A stretch of DNA of 64,000 bases from Kibdelosporangium banguiense (GCF_017876405.1 NZ_JAGINW010000001.1:5159203-5223202), one strand, 5' to 3'. Numbered from the stretch's first letter, positions 25,766 to 34,929 are shown. Numbers and translations are program-made. Notes: generated by a model from the sequence alone, not told the origin.

Positions 25766-26961
25766 CTGTGCAGGTGAAGTTCGTTGACGCCGGCCAGCTT
25801 TATGTGTCCTGGCGATGGGAGCACGCGCCAGACCAGGCCCGGGTCCTGGTACTGCCACGCACCCTCGTTCAGGGCGCTCTCGACGCTCTCGCGCAGGCCG
25901 TGCCGTCACCACTGCCTGGCGAAAGCGCCCATGCTGCCTTGGTCCGGTCGCTCACCCACGGGCCGCTGGTGGATCGGTCCCGCGAGATCGCCCTGGCAGG
26001 GGAGCTTTCCCGGGCATTGCTGCCCTATCAGCTCGCCGTTGAGCTCAACTCGTTGATAACACAGGGAATCCGCCCGCATCTGCGAATCCAGCCGTCACCG
26101 TCGACCGCGTTGGTGCCGTGGGAATCACTGCGTGTCGACGAGGGCGAACGAACTATCCACAACGCGGATGTCTCGGTTCTCCCGCCCGCTACCGTGCGGA
26201 ATTCGTTGGAACGTAAGGTTTCTCCCTTCGATCCCGATGGTCCTGTGGTCGGTGTGCTGGACTCGCTTGTGCCCGCGCTTGGCGCAGTTCTCGGCTCGCC
26301 TGGGCCGGAACTGGCCAGGCTCGCCGAAGCCCACGGCATCGGCCGCGCCGACGTGGACCGTGACTTTCTGGAAGGCGCCCTGTCGGAAGCCTCCCGGTTT
26401 CTGTACGTCGGGCACGTCACCACCGGCGGTCACGCTCTCGACGCCCGAATGCACCTGTCCTGCAATGCCTCCACAACCGGCCGCGCTGCCCTGCTGGGCG
26501 CTCACCGGCCGCTCACCGCCGCCGACATCGCACTCGGCCATCGCCCTGACGCACCCCAGCCCTGGCGCATCCCCAATCGCGTTGCCCTTGTCGCCTGCGA
26601 AAGCGGCGGCGACACTCGCTTCGCAGAGCCGTCCGGCCTGGTGGCCGCCATGATCCACGGCGGAGCCGAACACGTCGTGTCAACCAGGTGGACCCTGCCG
26701 ACCGATGCCGGCCTCACTCACCTCGTTCCCGGGTTCCCCGCTGACACTTCGGTTCTCAGCCATGCCGTACTCGCCGTCGACGCGGCCCAGGCGGCGCCGG
26801 ACCCGATCGCCGCTTTGGCCGAATGGCAACGCCTCCAGGCGACCCGATGGGAGGAGACCGGCGATCCCGAGTACTCGCCGGTCATCTGGTCGGCGTTCGC
26901 TACGACCTGGGCACCAGCACCGACGCGTCCGGCGGCCGTAACGTGGGGAACGAACGCGTGA
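25759..26961 (+). CDS. CHAT-domain protease, last gene of the cassette
   Basis: The 400-residue protein ends in a CHAT domain (caspase-like peptidase): the catalytic His in FLYVGHVTTGG (about residue 219) and Cys in VALVACESGGD (about residue 280), followed by GLVAAMIHGGAEHVVSTRW, the typical after-Cys segment. An N-terminal part (about residues 1-150) is not recognised. GTG 25759 lies seven bases inside the TPR gene end. Known CHAT proteases cut a specific partner after a sensor event. The enzyme looks catalytically competent because both residues are present. Its substrate may be one of the two unknown proteins of the cassette. Confidence 0.82.
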   Translation: MVAVQVKFVDAGQLYVSWRWEHAPDQARVLVLPRTLVQGALDALAQAVPSPLPGESAHAALVRSLTHGPLVDRSREIALAGELSRALLPYQLAVELNSLITQGIRPHLRIQPSPSTALVPWESLRVDEGERTIHNADVSVLPPATVRNSLERKVSPFDPDGPVVGVLDSLVPALGAVLGSPGPELARLAEAHGIGRADVDRDFLEGALSEASRFLYVGHVTTGGHALDARMHLSCNASTTGRAALLGAHRPLTAADIALGHRPDAPQPWRIPNRVALVACESGGDTRFAEPSGLVAAMIHGGAEHVVSTRWTLPTDAGLTHLVPGFPADTSVLSHAVLAVDAAQAAPDPIAALAEWQRLQATRWEETGDPEYSPVIWSAFATTWAPAPTRPAAVTWGTNA

Positions 26962-27111
26962 CCTGTCCATAGACGAGCCGGTTACCTTTCCCTGCTACCG
27001 CAAGAATATTGCTGCGTTGCGCCTGCGGAGCCCTTGCGTTCACGGCAATCCTGGCGGTGCCGACGGCATTGATCGTAGGTCGCCTCGAAAACATGTTTTC
27101 CCCCAACGAGT
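26962..27111. other. Intergenic region after the CHAT gene
   Basis: 150 bases between convergent genes. A minus-strand frame with an ATG near 27092 (64 codons, running into the CHAT gene) was considered, but third-position GC is only about half, so it does not look coding. No clear hairpin was found. Confidence 0.4.
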
Positions 27112-27672
27112 TCAGAACAGTCTCGGATGTGCGTTCTGCCTGCCGCGGTGATCGGCAAGGTGATTGACGCCGCGCCGCCGCTCGGGCGCGGCACGCGGTC
27201 TTGGTAGCCGGATCGGTTGCACGCCAGCGACTTCTGCCAAGCCTCTGGTCGCGAGCCGGTCCGCCCGCTCGTTTCCTGGATGTCCGGCATGGCCCTTGAT
27301 CCAGAGCCACTGCACTTTGTGCCGGGCCGCGGCCTGTTCGAGCCGGAGCCACAAGTCGGTGTTCTTGACCGGCTGCTTGGCAGCGGTCAACCAGCCGTTC
27401 CTCTTCCATCTGGGCAGCCAGGCGGTGATGCCCGTCTGCACGTAGGTGCTGTCTGTGAAGATTCGTACAACCGATGGTCGTGGCAGGCTTTCCAGCGCCC
27501 GGATAGGCGCCGTCAGTTCCATCCGGTTGTTGGTCGTAATCCCTTTTTCGCCCCCGAAGAGCTCTATCTCGCGCCGCCCGTACCGCAGCAGCACGCCCCA
27601 ACCACCTGGCCCAGGATTGCCTGAGCACGCTCCATCTGTGTAGATCTCCACGACTTGGTCGTCGAAGTCCAC
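27112..27672 (-). CDS. Ribonuclease HI, second copy
   Basis: The 186-residue protein has the RNase HI catalytic set: YTDGACSGNPGPGG, NNRMELTAP, FTDSTYV, LWIKGHAGHPGNE and RADRLATRG. It is strongly similar to the enzyme at 17632 in the first 150 residues, then carries a basic extra tail (about 35 residues, RLPRPRAAPERRR). GTG 27672 is chosen because it gives a start in line with the paralogue and GGAG lies just upstream. It is convergent with the CHAT gene (150 bp apart). Whether it has a separate task or is tied to the cassette is unknown. Confidence 0.85.
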   Translation of the reverse strand: MDFDDQVVEIYTDGACSGNPGPGGWGVLLRYGRREIELFGGEKGITTNNRMELTAPIRALESLPRPSVVRIFTDSTYVQTGITAWLPRWKRNGWLTAAKQPVKNTDLWLRLEQAAARHKVQWLWIKGHAGHPGNERADRLATRGLAEVAGVQPIRLPRPRAAPERRRGVNHLADHRGRQNAHPRLF

Positions 27673-27789
27673 TCCGTCACTATACCGAACGTGACCACCT
27701 TGTCGCGCTGCGTGCCGATTTTTTCTGGAAGTTTGCAGCAAAATGTAGAACTTGATCAACCTCCGGGGTGTTGTGGGAGTCTGGGAGGC

Positions 27790-28476
27790 ATGGGGATCAT
27801 CACAAGACTGACATCGACAGTGATCATCACAGCGGCTGTGGGGCTGGGGTCTGGGTTCACGGCCGGTGCGGCTGAACAGGAAATTCGCGTGACCGGGCCG
27901 GCGGCGAGCGGTTTGCCGCCGTACGTCGCGGTCATCACGCCGGTCACGACCGAGCGCCTGGGCAAGAGCTGGCGCGAGGGCTGCCCGCTCGGGCCCGACC
28001 AGCTGCGGCTGATCAACCTCAGCGTGCTCGGTTTCGACGGCAAGGTGTACCGCGGCGAACTCGTTGTGGACAAGGCGGTCGCCACCGAGGTCGCCCGCAC
28101 GTTCGGTGATCTGTACTTCAACCGCTACCCGATCGAGCGAATGGAGACAGTCGAGAAGTACGACGCCGACGACGACAAATCCATGGAGGCCAACAACACC
28201 TCGGCCTTCAACTGCCGCCCGATCACCGGCGGCACGGCCTGGTCGAACCACTCGTACGGCCGGGCGATCGACATCAACCCGGTGCAGAACCCGTACATCT
28301 CGCGTAGCGGCGCGGTGTACCCGCCCAACGGAGCGCCGTACGTCGACCGGACCAGGACCGACCAGGGCCTGATCCACGCCGACGACTCGACGGTGCGCGC
28401 CTTCGAGAGCCGCGGCTGGCAGTGGGGCGGATACTGGGAGACCCCGATCGACTACCAGCACTTCGAGAAGCCGTAA
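27790..28476 (+). CDS. Secreted M15-family metallopeptidase (VanY/DdcY-like D,D-carboxypeptidase)
   Basis: The 228-residue protein has a signal peptide (about residues 1-27, ending near TAGAAEQ). Its M15 zinc-peptidase domain has the first metal site in TAWSNHSYGRAIDIN (His and Asp) and the second in DYQHFEKP (His) at the C-terminus. Enzymes of this type cut D-Ala-D-Ala or cross-bridge peptides of the cell wall outside the cell. ATG 27790 is used. A strong palindromic terminator follows at 28483-28524. Confidence 0.85.
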   Translation: MGIITRLTSTVIITAAVGLGSGFTAGAAEQEIRVTGPAASGLPPYVAVITPVTTERLGKSWREGCPLGPDQLRLINLSVLGFDGKVYRGELVVDKAVATEVARTFGDLYFNRYPIERMETVEKYDADDDKSMEANNTSAFNCRPITGGTAWSNHSYGRAIDINPVQNPYISRSGAVYPPNGAPYVDRTRTDQGLIHADDSTVRAFESRGWQWGGYWETPIDYQHFEKP

Positions 28477-28482
28477 GGCCAT

Positions 28483-28524
28483 AGGCAAAGGGGCCCCCTT
28501 CCGCGGAAGGGGGCCCCTTTGCCT
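28483..28524. terminator. Perfect 42-bp palindromic terminator shared by M15 and cspA
   Basis: Two perfect 21-bp arms, the left one starting AGGCAAAGGGGCCCCC, meet with no spacer. It sits between the convergent M15 and cspA genes and can stop transcription from both sides. Confidence 0.9.
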
Positions 28525-28533
28525 GACTGAGAG

Positions 28534-28737
28534 TCAGATCACGGTGACGCCGGTGGCCTGCGGGCCCTTCTGGCCCTGGCCGACCTCGAACTGCACCCGC
28601 TGGTTCTCCTCGAGCGACTTGAAGCCGCCGCCCTGGATCTCCGAGTAGTGCACGAAAACGTCGGCGCTACCGTCCTCGGGGGCGATGAAGCCGAAGCCCT
28701 TCTCGGCGTTGAACCACTTCACGGTGCCCTGTGCCAT
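28534..28737 (-). CDS. cspA: Cold-shock protein (CspA family)
   Basis: The 67-residue protein has the cold-shock domain marks: VKWFNAEKGFGFI (RNP-1 like KGFGFI), DVFVHYSEI (RNP-2 like) and the EFE-type strand. It binds single-stranded RNA or DNA. About 200 bases without a gene lie upstream (28738-28940), as expected for the long 5' leader typical of cold-shock mRNAs. The terminator at 28483-28524 follows on the minus strand. Confidence 0.95.
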   Translation of the reverse strand: MAQGTVKWFNAEKGFGFIAPEDGSADVFVHYSEIQGGGFKSLEENQRVQFEVGQGQKGPQATGVTVI

Positions 28738-28940
28738 GTTTGTCTCCTCGACAGGTTGGCGGATTCGGCACGCCGCAGGTGCGGCGGACCGGGCCTGTCA
28801 GTGACGGGAGATCCTCCGGCTCTGCCAGGAGGAAATACGCATACCCGCAACAACGTTTCGCGAGCGCGTACCAAAACGAACACACAAAACCTACGACCAC
28901 GGCCAGTCTATCACGGCAGCGTCCACCGTGGATGTCCAGG

Positions 28941-30200
28941 TCAGCCGATCGTCTGGTAGGCGGTGGTCCAGAAATCCCGGTGCAGGCGGGGTGTGTCCAT
29001 TGAGTCCATGGCCGTCTGGGTCAGCAGGATCCCGGCGAACTGCCTGGCCGGGTCGGCATACGCCGTCGTGCCCAGGCCACCGTCCCAGCCGAACTGTCCG
29101 ACCGACGCGAGATCACGACGGTGAGTACGTACCGCCATCCCGAAACCGAAGCCGCCGTGCCGCCCGAAGTGGTCGCCGAACTGGTCCTTCTCGACCTTCT
29201 GGCCGGCCGTCAGGTGGTCCATCGTCATCAGCTCGACCGAGGCCCGGGACAGCACGCGCTCGCCGCCGTGAGTCCCGTTGTTCAGCAGCATCCGATAGAA
29301 CGCGTGGTAATCGTCGACAGTGGACACCAGTCCGTCGCCGCCGGCCTCGAACACCGGCGGCCGGCTGTATTTCCCGCCGTCGGCGGAGTCCCATACCGAC
29401 AGTTCGCCGGTCATCGGGTCGTGGGCGTAGCTGGTGGGCAGCCGGTGGATCTTGTCGGCGGGGACGTGGAAGCCGGTGTCGGCCATCCCCAGCGGGCCGA
29501 ACAAGCGCTCGGCCAGAAACGAGCCGAACGACTGCTCCGCCACCCTCGCGACCAGGACACCGAGCACGTCGGAGCCGACGTGGTACTGCCACCGCTCGCC
29601 TGGCTGGTACATCAGCGGAAGTGTGCCCAACTGCTTGATCCACTCGTCGGGCCCGGTCGTCGGCCACCCCGAGGTGCCGTCGCCGACGATCCCCAGTTCG
29701 CGGATGGCCACCTGGATCGGATAGGTGTCCGGCGGCGCCAGGACCAGTCCGAACCCGAAGGTCAGGGTGAGCAGGTCCCGCACGGTGATCGACCGCCGAG
29801 CCGGCACCGTGTCCTGTAAGGAGGCGTCGATCCGGGTCAGCACCTGGCGGTCGGCGAGCTCCGGCAGCCATGTCTCGACGGGGTCGTCCAGCCGCAGCCG
29901 GCATTCCTCGACCAGGATCATCGCCGCCGCGGCCGTGACCGGCTTGGTCAGCGACGCCATCCGGAAGATCGTGTCCCGGCGCATCGGCGTACTGCCGCCG
30001 GCGTGCAGCGTCCCCATCGCTTCGACATGCGTCTCATCACCTCGGCTGACCAAGGCCACCAGTCCGGGTGCGATACCCGACTCCACGTGTCTGGCCAGGA
30101 CGTCATGCATCCGGCGCAGCCCTTTTGCCGACAGGCCCCGGCCCGCGGGGTCGGTCATCGTCCAGTTGCCCTTGTCATCCCAGCTCACGGCCTGTGACAT
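28941..30200 (-). CDS. Serine hydrolase of the beta-lactamase / class C penicillin-binding family
   Basis: The 419-residue protein has the SxxK motif in FRMASLTKPVTAA (near residue 82), a Tyr motif in RWQYHVGSD (about 209) and a third-motif region, FGWDGGLG, near the C-terminus. This is the build of class C beta-lactamase-like esterases and D,D-peptidases. No signal peptide is obvious, so it may be cytosolic and act on esters. It is divergent from the LysR gene at 30389, with 188 bp between starts, so LysR control is likely. Confidence 0.8.
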   Translation of the reverse strand: MSQAVSWDDKGNWTMTDPAGRGLSAKGLRRMHDVLARHVESGIAPGLVALVSRGDETHVEAMGTLHAGGSTPMRRDTIFRMASLTKPVTAAAAMILVEECRLRLDDPVETWLPELADRQVLTRIDASLQDTVPARRSITVRDLLTLTFGFGLVLAPPDTYPIQVAIRELGIVGDGTSGWPTTGPDEWIKQLGTLPLMYQPGERWQYHVGSDVLGVLVARVAEQSFGSFLAERLFGPLGMADTGFHVPADKIHRLPTSYAHDPMTGELSVWDSADGGKYSRPPVFEAGGDGLVSTVDDYHAFYRMLLNNGTHGGERVLSRASVELMTMDHLTAGQKVEKDQFGDHFGRHGGFGFGMAVRTHRRDLASVGQFGWDGGLGTTAYADPARQFAGILLTQTAMDSMDTPRLHRDFWTTAYQTIG

Positions 30201-30388
30201 GGTCTCTCTCCTTCGCCTGATCAGGTATGTGTCACCAGCAGGCGGGCGTGGCTCATCCGTTGAGCCGGCCCATGGCTGTGATTAGCTGTCGCCAGCGACA
30301 TGATCAAGCTTTTCGCCTGGCCAGGGCAGGAACAACGGCAGATCCCGCAAGGGTCCGATAACAGCGCGGTTATGGCTGGGGGAGCGCG

Positions 30389-31276
30389 GTGGAGCTGAGG
30401 GACATCGAGATCTTCCTGACGCTGGCGGAAGAACTCCACTTCGGCAGGACCGCCGAACGGCTGCACGTGTCCCAGGCGCGAGTGAGCCAGGCCATCAAGA
30501 AACAGGAACGCGGCGTCGGTGGGGAGTTGTTCGAACGCAACAGCCGCAACGTACGCCTGACCCTGGTCGGTGAGCAGTTACGCGCGGAGCTGGTGCCGGT
30601 CTACCGCGGGCTGAAGGACAGCCTGGAGCGGGCCAGAATGGCTGCCCAGGGCAAGACTCACGTGTTGCGTGTGGGCATGTTGCCCAGCAACGCCCACGAT
30701 CTGCGCCCTTATTGGGAGACCTTCCGCGCCCGCCATCCGCAATGGGGTTTGCGGATTCGGCACAATCCCTTCGTCGACGCTTTCGGCCTGCTGCGTAACG
30801 GGGACATCGACGTCTTGGTCGCCTGGTTGCCCGTCGAGGAACCCGACTTGACCGTCGGCCCGGTCGTGTACCAGGAACCCTCGGTGGTCCTGCTGGATGC
30901 CGACCACAAACTGGCCAGGGACAAAGAGGTCTCCCTGGAGATCCTCGGCGACGCCGGCATCCTGCAGGGCCCGGCCGGGCCTGACTACTGGGCAGACGCG
31001 TTCATGCCCTTCCATACGCCCAGCGGCCGCCCGATCGAGCGCCACGCCCCGCACATCGCGAGCCTGGACGACATCTTCACCCATGTGGCGTCCGGTGAGG
31101 GCCTGCATGCCCTGGGCCTGCACGTCACCCGCTACCACGCCCGGCCCGACATCGTCTATCTGCCGATTCGCGACTGGCCGGGCCTGCGGTGGGGCCTGGT
31201 CTGGCGCAGCGAGGCCGAAACCGATCCCATCCGGGCACTCGCCAAAGTGGTTCGCGACCTCGGCACTGTCGTTTAG
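30389..31276 (+). CDS. LysR-family transcriptional regulator
   Basis: The 295-residue protein starts MELRDIEIFLTLAEELHFGRTAERL, the LysR helix-turn-helix, followed by QARVSQAIKKQERGVGGEL and an effector domain. GTG 30389 is used; a GGGGGAG lies just upstream. It is divergent from the serine hydrolase gene. The downstream membrane protein gene starts 10 bp later and could be in the same operon. Confidence 0.88.
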   Translation: MELRDIEIFLTLAEELHFGRTAERLHVSQARVSQAIKKQERGVGGELFERNSRNVRLTLVGEQLRAELVPVYRGLKDSLERARMAAQGKTHVLRVGMLPSNAHDLRPYWETFRARHPQWGLRIRHNPFVDAFGLLRNGDIDVLVAWLPVEEPDLTVGPVVYQEPSVVLLDADHKLARDKEVSLEILGDAGILQGPAGPDYWADAFMPFHTPSGRPIERHAPHIASLDDIFTHVASGEGLHALGLHVTRYHARPDIVYLPIRDWPGLRWGLVWRSEAETDPIRALAKVVRDLGTVV

Positions 31277-31286
31277 GCTTGACGAT

Positions 31287-32162
31287 GTGTCACGCACGGG
31301 GGCCGCCACAGTTCTCGCGCTGCTGGGATGTCTGCTTGCAGGGCCCGCGATCGCGGCCTACTCGCTGGACCACCAGTTGGCCGACCAGGACAGGTACGTA
31401 CAGGCGGTCACGCCGATAGCAGGCAATCCAGCGGTCCGTCAGGAACTGGCCGATCGGATCAGCGAGACAGCCGCGGCGAAGCTGACACCAGGCGACCTGC
31501 AGCTGCCCGAGAGCGCCCGGCGCCTGCTGCACTCAGCGGTGACAAAGTTCGTGGAAAGCGACAGTTTCCGTACCGGCTGGGCGGCGGCGAACAGGACCGC
31601 GCAGCCTGAAGTCATCAAGATGCTGCGAGACGAACCGAGCAGTCTGCGCATCGTCGACGACACCGTACTGCTCGACCTGGGCGTGGTCGCCGACCGGATC
31701 AAATCCCGGCTAATCGACGAAGACGTGCCGTTCGCACGGCAACTTCCCGATGTCGACGCGTCAGTCCGCCTCTTCTCGCGGCCGGCGATCCGTCAGGCGA
31801 TCCCGGCGTTCGCCCTCTTACAAGACCTGAGTGTCATCCTGCCGATCATCGTCGTGGCATTGCTTGTCCTCAGCCTGGCCATCTCCGCCCGACGTCGCCA
31901 GACCTTGATCGTCACAGGCCTCGGGCTGGTCGTTTCGATGCTGCTTGTCGTGCTGTACCAGTCAATCAGCCGCGGTCAGCTCACTGCTCGCAGCCAGTCA
32001 CCTGAGCTGGCAGGCGCGTTCTACGACGCATTCACCAGCAACCTCACAACCCTGCTGTGGGTGGCGTTCGGCATCGGTGTCGTGGCTGCTGTCGGAGGTT
32101 TGGCTGCGATGGCCGCGATGCGCGGCCGCAACAGAGGCGGTACCGTGCTCGGCCGTGACTGA
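31287..32162 (+). CDS. Membrane protein with an extracellular helical domain, unknown function
   Basis: The 291-residue protein starts at GTG 31287, with one membrane helix (TVLALLGCLLAGPAIAAY). A soluble domain follows (about residues 30-170, starting DQDRYVQAVTPIAGNPAVRQELADRI), then three membrane helices near the C-terminus. This architecture is common in actinobacteria as an orphan. The stop is overlapped by the GTG of the SEC-C gene, so the two are translationally coupled. Confidence 0.7.
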   Translation: MSRTGAATVLALLGCLLAGPAIAAYSLDHQLADQDRYVQAVTPIAGNPAVRQELADRISETAAAKLTPGDLQLPESARRLLHSAVTKFVESDSFRTGWAAANRTAQPEVIKMLRDEPSSLRIVDDTVLLDLGVVADRIKSRLIDEDVPFARQLPDVDASVRLFSRPAIRQAIPAFALLQDLSVILPIIVVALLVLSLAISARRRQTLIVTGLGLVVSMLLVVLYQSISRGQLTARSQSPELAGAFYDAFTSNLTTLLWVAFGIGVVAAVGGLAAMAAMRGRNRGGTVLGRD

Positions 32163-34692
32163 CTCCACCCTCGCTGTGACTTCTGATCTCGTCGATGTGG
32201 TCGCCGGTGTGCTGGCTGAACTGGGCCCGATGACGGAGGAGAAGCTCGTTTCCGTGCTGGCGGAGCGTGGTGTGGTTCTTGGGGATGATGACGTCGAGGA
32301 CTTGCTGACCGAGGTACTGGACGACGAGGACGACCTGGTGACCGTGCTCGCCGACGAACGCTGGGCGTCGTTGCCGGCTATGCTGACCGGCCGGATGTTC
32401 ACGCATCGATTGACAGGTCCGGAGGTCGAGCACGACTTCCTCGACGCCGGGCCCGATCTGGACGCGCTCAACGCGCTGATCGGGCATGAGAGGTATCAGC
32501 GACTGGTGCCCGAAGGTTCGCCCGTGGTCGAGGTGCTTCTTCCCTTCGATTCAGGTCTGCTGGCCGAGCGCGGTATCCCGCTCGATGTGGTCGGTGACAA
32601 CGGAGCCTTGCTCCTTGCGCCCGGCTACCTCGGTGCAAAGGGATTGGCCGAGGGCGATGTCATCGCGCTGCGAATCGCGGACGACGGGTTGGTGCTGGAG
32701 GCCGTCGCGGACGAGGCGGCGATGCTGCAGCGGGCGAACACTGTGGGAGACCAGCTGAGCACGGCGCTGGACTTCGGAGACGGCGAACCTGTTTCGCTGG
32801 ACACGGTGGTCTGGACCGCGTGCGCGGACGATCCCGAGCTGTTCGCCGAGCCACTGCCGCCGCTGGGCGAGGTACTGGACACCTCAGGGCTGGCGTACGA
32901 AGACGAGTTGCTGATTCCCCGTGGATTCGACCTCCAGCGCTGGCGTACGAACGGACGGCGCGCGGAGATCGCCCGACGCAACGACCTCGATGACGACGAA
33001 GCTTTCGCTGTCCTGGCGGTCGTCATGCTGTATGAAAAGGTCGCCGAACTGCAGGGGGCCGCGGCGCTGGCCGAGTTCATCACTGCCCCCGACAGCAGGA
33101 CCGCGGTCGAAGCTGCCCTCCCGGCGCTGGCCGAGCCTGTCATCGCCGAAGCTGTCCTTGCCGAGACAATCGCTGCCGGCAGCGACGGCGCTGCGGCACT
33201 GGGGTTGTTCGCCGAGTCGCTGGAGTCGTTCGCCCCGCGCGGTGCCCAGCCGGCGCTGAAGTGGTTGCGTGGCAAGGCACATGAGCGGCTGGCTGACGTG
33301 ACGCAGGCCGAGGCCGACTACCAGGCAGCGGAATCGCTCGACCCGGACTGGCCATTGGCGTTGGTCGATCTTGCCCGCTACGCCAGCGATCGCGGTGACG
33401 CGGCGCGTGGGCTCGCGCTGCTGCGTCGCGCTGACGTCCCGCTGGACGACTTCCTGGCTGGTCTGCTCGAGCGGTTCCAGGTCGAGCCCAGGCACGACAT
33501 CGGTCGTAACGATCCATGCTGGTGCGGATCCGGCCGTAAGTACAAGAAGTGCCACCTGCACCGCGAAGAACTCCCGCTGGAAGAACGCGCGGCCTGGCTG
33601 TACCAGAAGGCAGCCATATTCATGGCCCAGGGACCGTTCGGTACCGAGGTGTTCACCGTGGCAAGCGTGCGGTCACAGCACTCCGACGACCGGCTCGCCC
33701 TGATCAACGCGATGGAACGCGACCCGTTGGTCACCGACGCAATCCTGTTCGAAGGCGGAGTGTTCGCCGAGTTCGTGCAGACACGAGGCGCGTTGCTACC
33801 CGATGACGAGCGGCTCCTTGCAGGTCAGTGGCAGCTGATCGAACGGTCCGTGTACGAGGTTGAGCAGGTCCGTAGCGGTGAGGGCTGCACGGTCCGTGAC
33901 TTGCGCACCGGCGACGTCCACGTAGTGCAGGAACGGTCAGGCAGCCGACAGCTGAAGGCGGGAGCATTGATCTGCGCCCGCGTGGTGCCAGCCGGCACGA
34001 CAATGCAGATCTTCGGTGGCATCGAACCCGTCGAGTTGCAGGAGCGTGACGAGCTCATGGCGTTGCTGGACGCCAAACCCGACCCGGTCGACCTGGTCTC
34101 CTTCCTCAGCCGGCGCTTCGCCCCACCCGCCCTGCACAACACCGAGGGCGAGCCACTGATGCTGTGCGAGATCATCCTCCGAACCGACGACCCAGCCGCG
34201 CTGACAGCCGAACTCGACAGAACCTACAAACGCGACGGCGACAACCCAGAGTGGCTTGAGGTCACCGGCGCCGACGACCTCGAACCCATCCGGGCCACGC
34301 TCCGTCTGGACGAGCACGAACTGACTGTTCAAACCAACAGCGAGGCCCGTGCCGACCGCGTGCTGGACACTGTCCGCGCACTCGACCCAACACTCACCGT
34401 CGTGAACGAGACCCGCCAATCCGCTCTGGAATTCGCCGCTCGGGAGCGGTCCGTACCTGCTCCTGTCACTCCTGAGGTCGCGGCCACGCTCAACCAGTAC
34501 ATCCGCGCCTACGAACAAAAATGGCTCGACGAGCCGATCCCAGCCCTGGCAGGCCACACCCCTCGTCAAGCTGCCGCAGATCCGACCCGCCGCGGCGATC
34601 TGATCCGCCTCCTCAACTCATTCCCCGCCGACCCCGGCAACCCAGGCGTCATGAACCCAGATCGTCTGCGCAACGCACTAGGCCTGCGGTAG
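32155..34692 (+). CDS. Large SEC-C-motif protein with helical repeats
   Basis: The 845-residue protein has a SEC-C zinc-binding motif in the middle (DPCWCGSGRKYKKCHL, around residues 453-468), which in other proteins binds zinc and contacts the translation or protein-export machinery. Before it, an acidic N-terminal half shows helical, TPR-like stretches (RGKAHERLADVTQAEADYQ). After it, a C-terminal half of more than 350 residues has no recognised domain. GTG 32155 overlaps the stop of the membrane-protein gene. The position of SEC-C in the middle of the chain, with both sides large, is unusual. It may work with the membrane protein. Confidence 0.7.
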   Translation: MTDSTLAVTSDLVDVVAGVLAELGPMTEEKLVSVLAERGVVLGDDDVEDLLTEVLDDEDDLVTVLADERWASLPAMLTGRMFTHRLTGPEVEHDFLDAGPDLDALNALIGHERYQRLVPEGSPVVEVLLPFDSGLLAERGIPLDVVGDNGALLLAPGYLGAKGLAEGDVIALRIADDGLVLEAVADEAAMLQRANTVGDQLSTALDFGDGEPVSLDTVVWTACADDPELFAEPLPPLGEVLDTSGLAYEDELLIPRGFDLQRWRTNGRRAEIARRNDLDDDEAFAVLAVVMLYEKVAELQGAAALAEFITAPDSRTAVEAALPALAEPVIAEAVLAETIAAGSDGAAALGLFAESLESFAPRGAQPALKWLRGKAHERLADVTQAEADYQAAESLDPDWPLALVDLARYASDRGDAARGLALLRRADVPLDDFLAGLLERFQVEPRHDIGRNDPCWCGSGRKYKKCHLHREELPLEERAAWLYQKAAIFMAQGPFGTEVFTVASVRSQHSDDRLALINAMERDPLVTDAILFEGGVFAEFVQTRGALLPDDERLLAGQWQLIERSVYEVEQVRSGEGCTVRDLRTGDVHVVQERSGSRQLKAGALICARVVPAGTTMQIFGGIEPVELQERDELMALLDAKPDPVDLVSFLSRRFAPPALHNTEGEPLMLCEIILRTDDPAALTAELDRTYKRDGDNPEWLEVTGADDLEPIRATLRLDEHELTVQTNSEARADRVLDTVRALDPTLTVVNETRQSALEFAARERSVPAPVTPEVAATLNQYIRAYEQKWLDEPIPALAGHTPRQAAADPTRRGDLIRLLNSFPADPGNPGVMNPDRLRNALGLR

Positions 34693-34750
34693 CTACGACC
34701 TCGGCAGGCAATCGCGGGTTCTACCAGCGGCAGGAACGCCATTCGCCGAC

Positions 34751-34925
34751 GTGAAGTTCGACCTGGGCCCGCACGTGGCCGTCGTCGGGGAGAGCACGAC
34801 AGCCGACCGCCTGTCCTGGTTCGAGATCCTGCGACACGCGTTGTCCTTGCGCCACAAGGAAGTCCGCCTGACCAACCTGGCTGTGTCCGGCAGCACGACC
34901 ACCCAGGCGCTGACCAGGCTGCCCG
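34751..34925 (+). pseudogene. N-terminal fragment of an SGNH/GDSL hydrolase
   Basis: Starting at GTG 34751, the frame reads MKFDLGPHVAVVGESTTADRL, with the block I-like VVGESTTAD, then LTNLAVSGSTTTQALTRL (block II-like). The fragment then runs into an HxlR fragment, so the rest of the hydrolase is missing. The reading frame closes at 34957 after about 68 codons. It is a broken gene. Confidence 0.6.
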
Positions 34926-34929
34926 CCCT

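Noticed and set aside
26900..27094. 64-codon minus-strand frame with ATG near 27092
   Set aside because: Third-position GC only about half, no known motif, and 61 bp inside the CHAT gene.
30897..31286. Extending the membrane-protein gene upstream to 30897
   Set aside because: That part is the LysR gene in another frame; GTG 31287 is the first sensible start.
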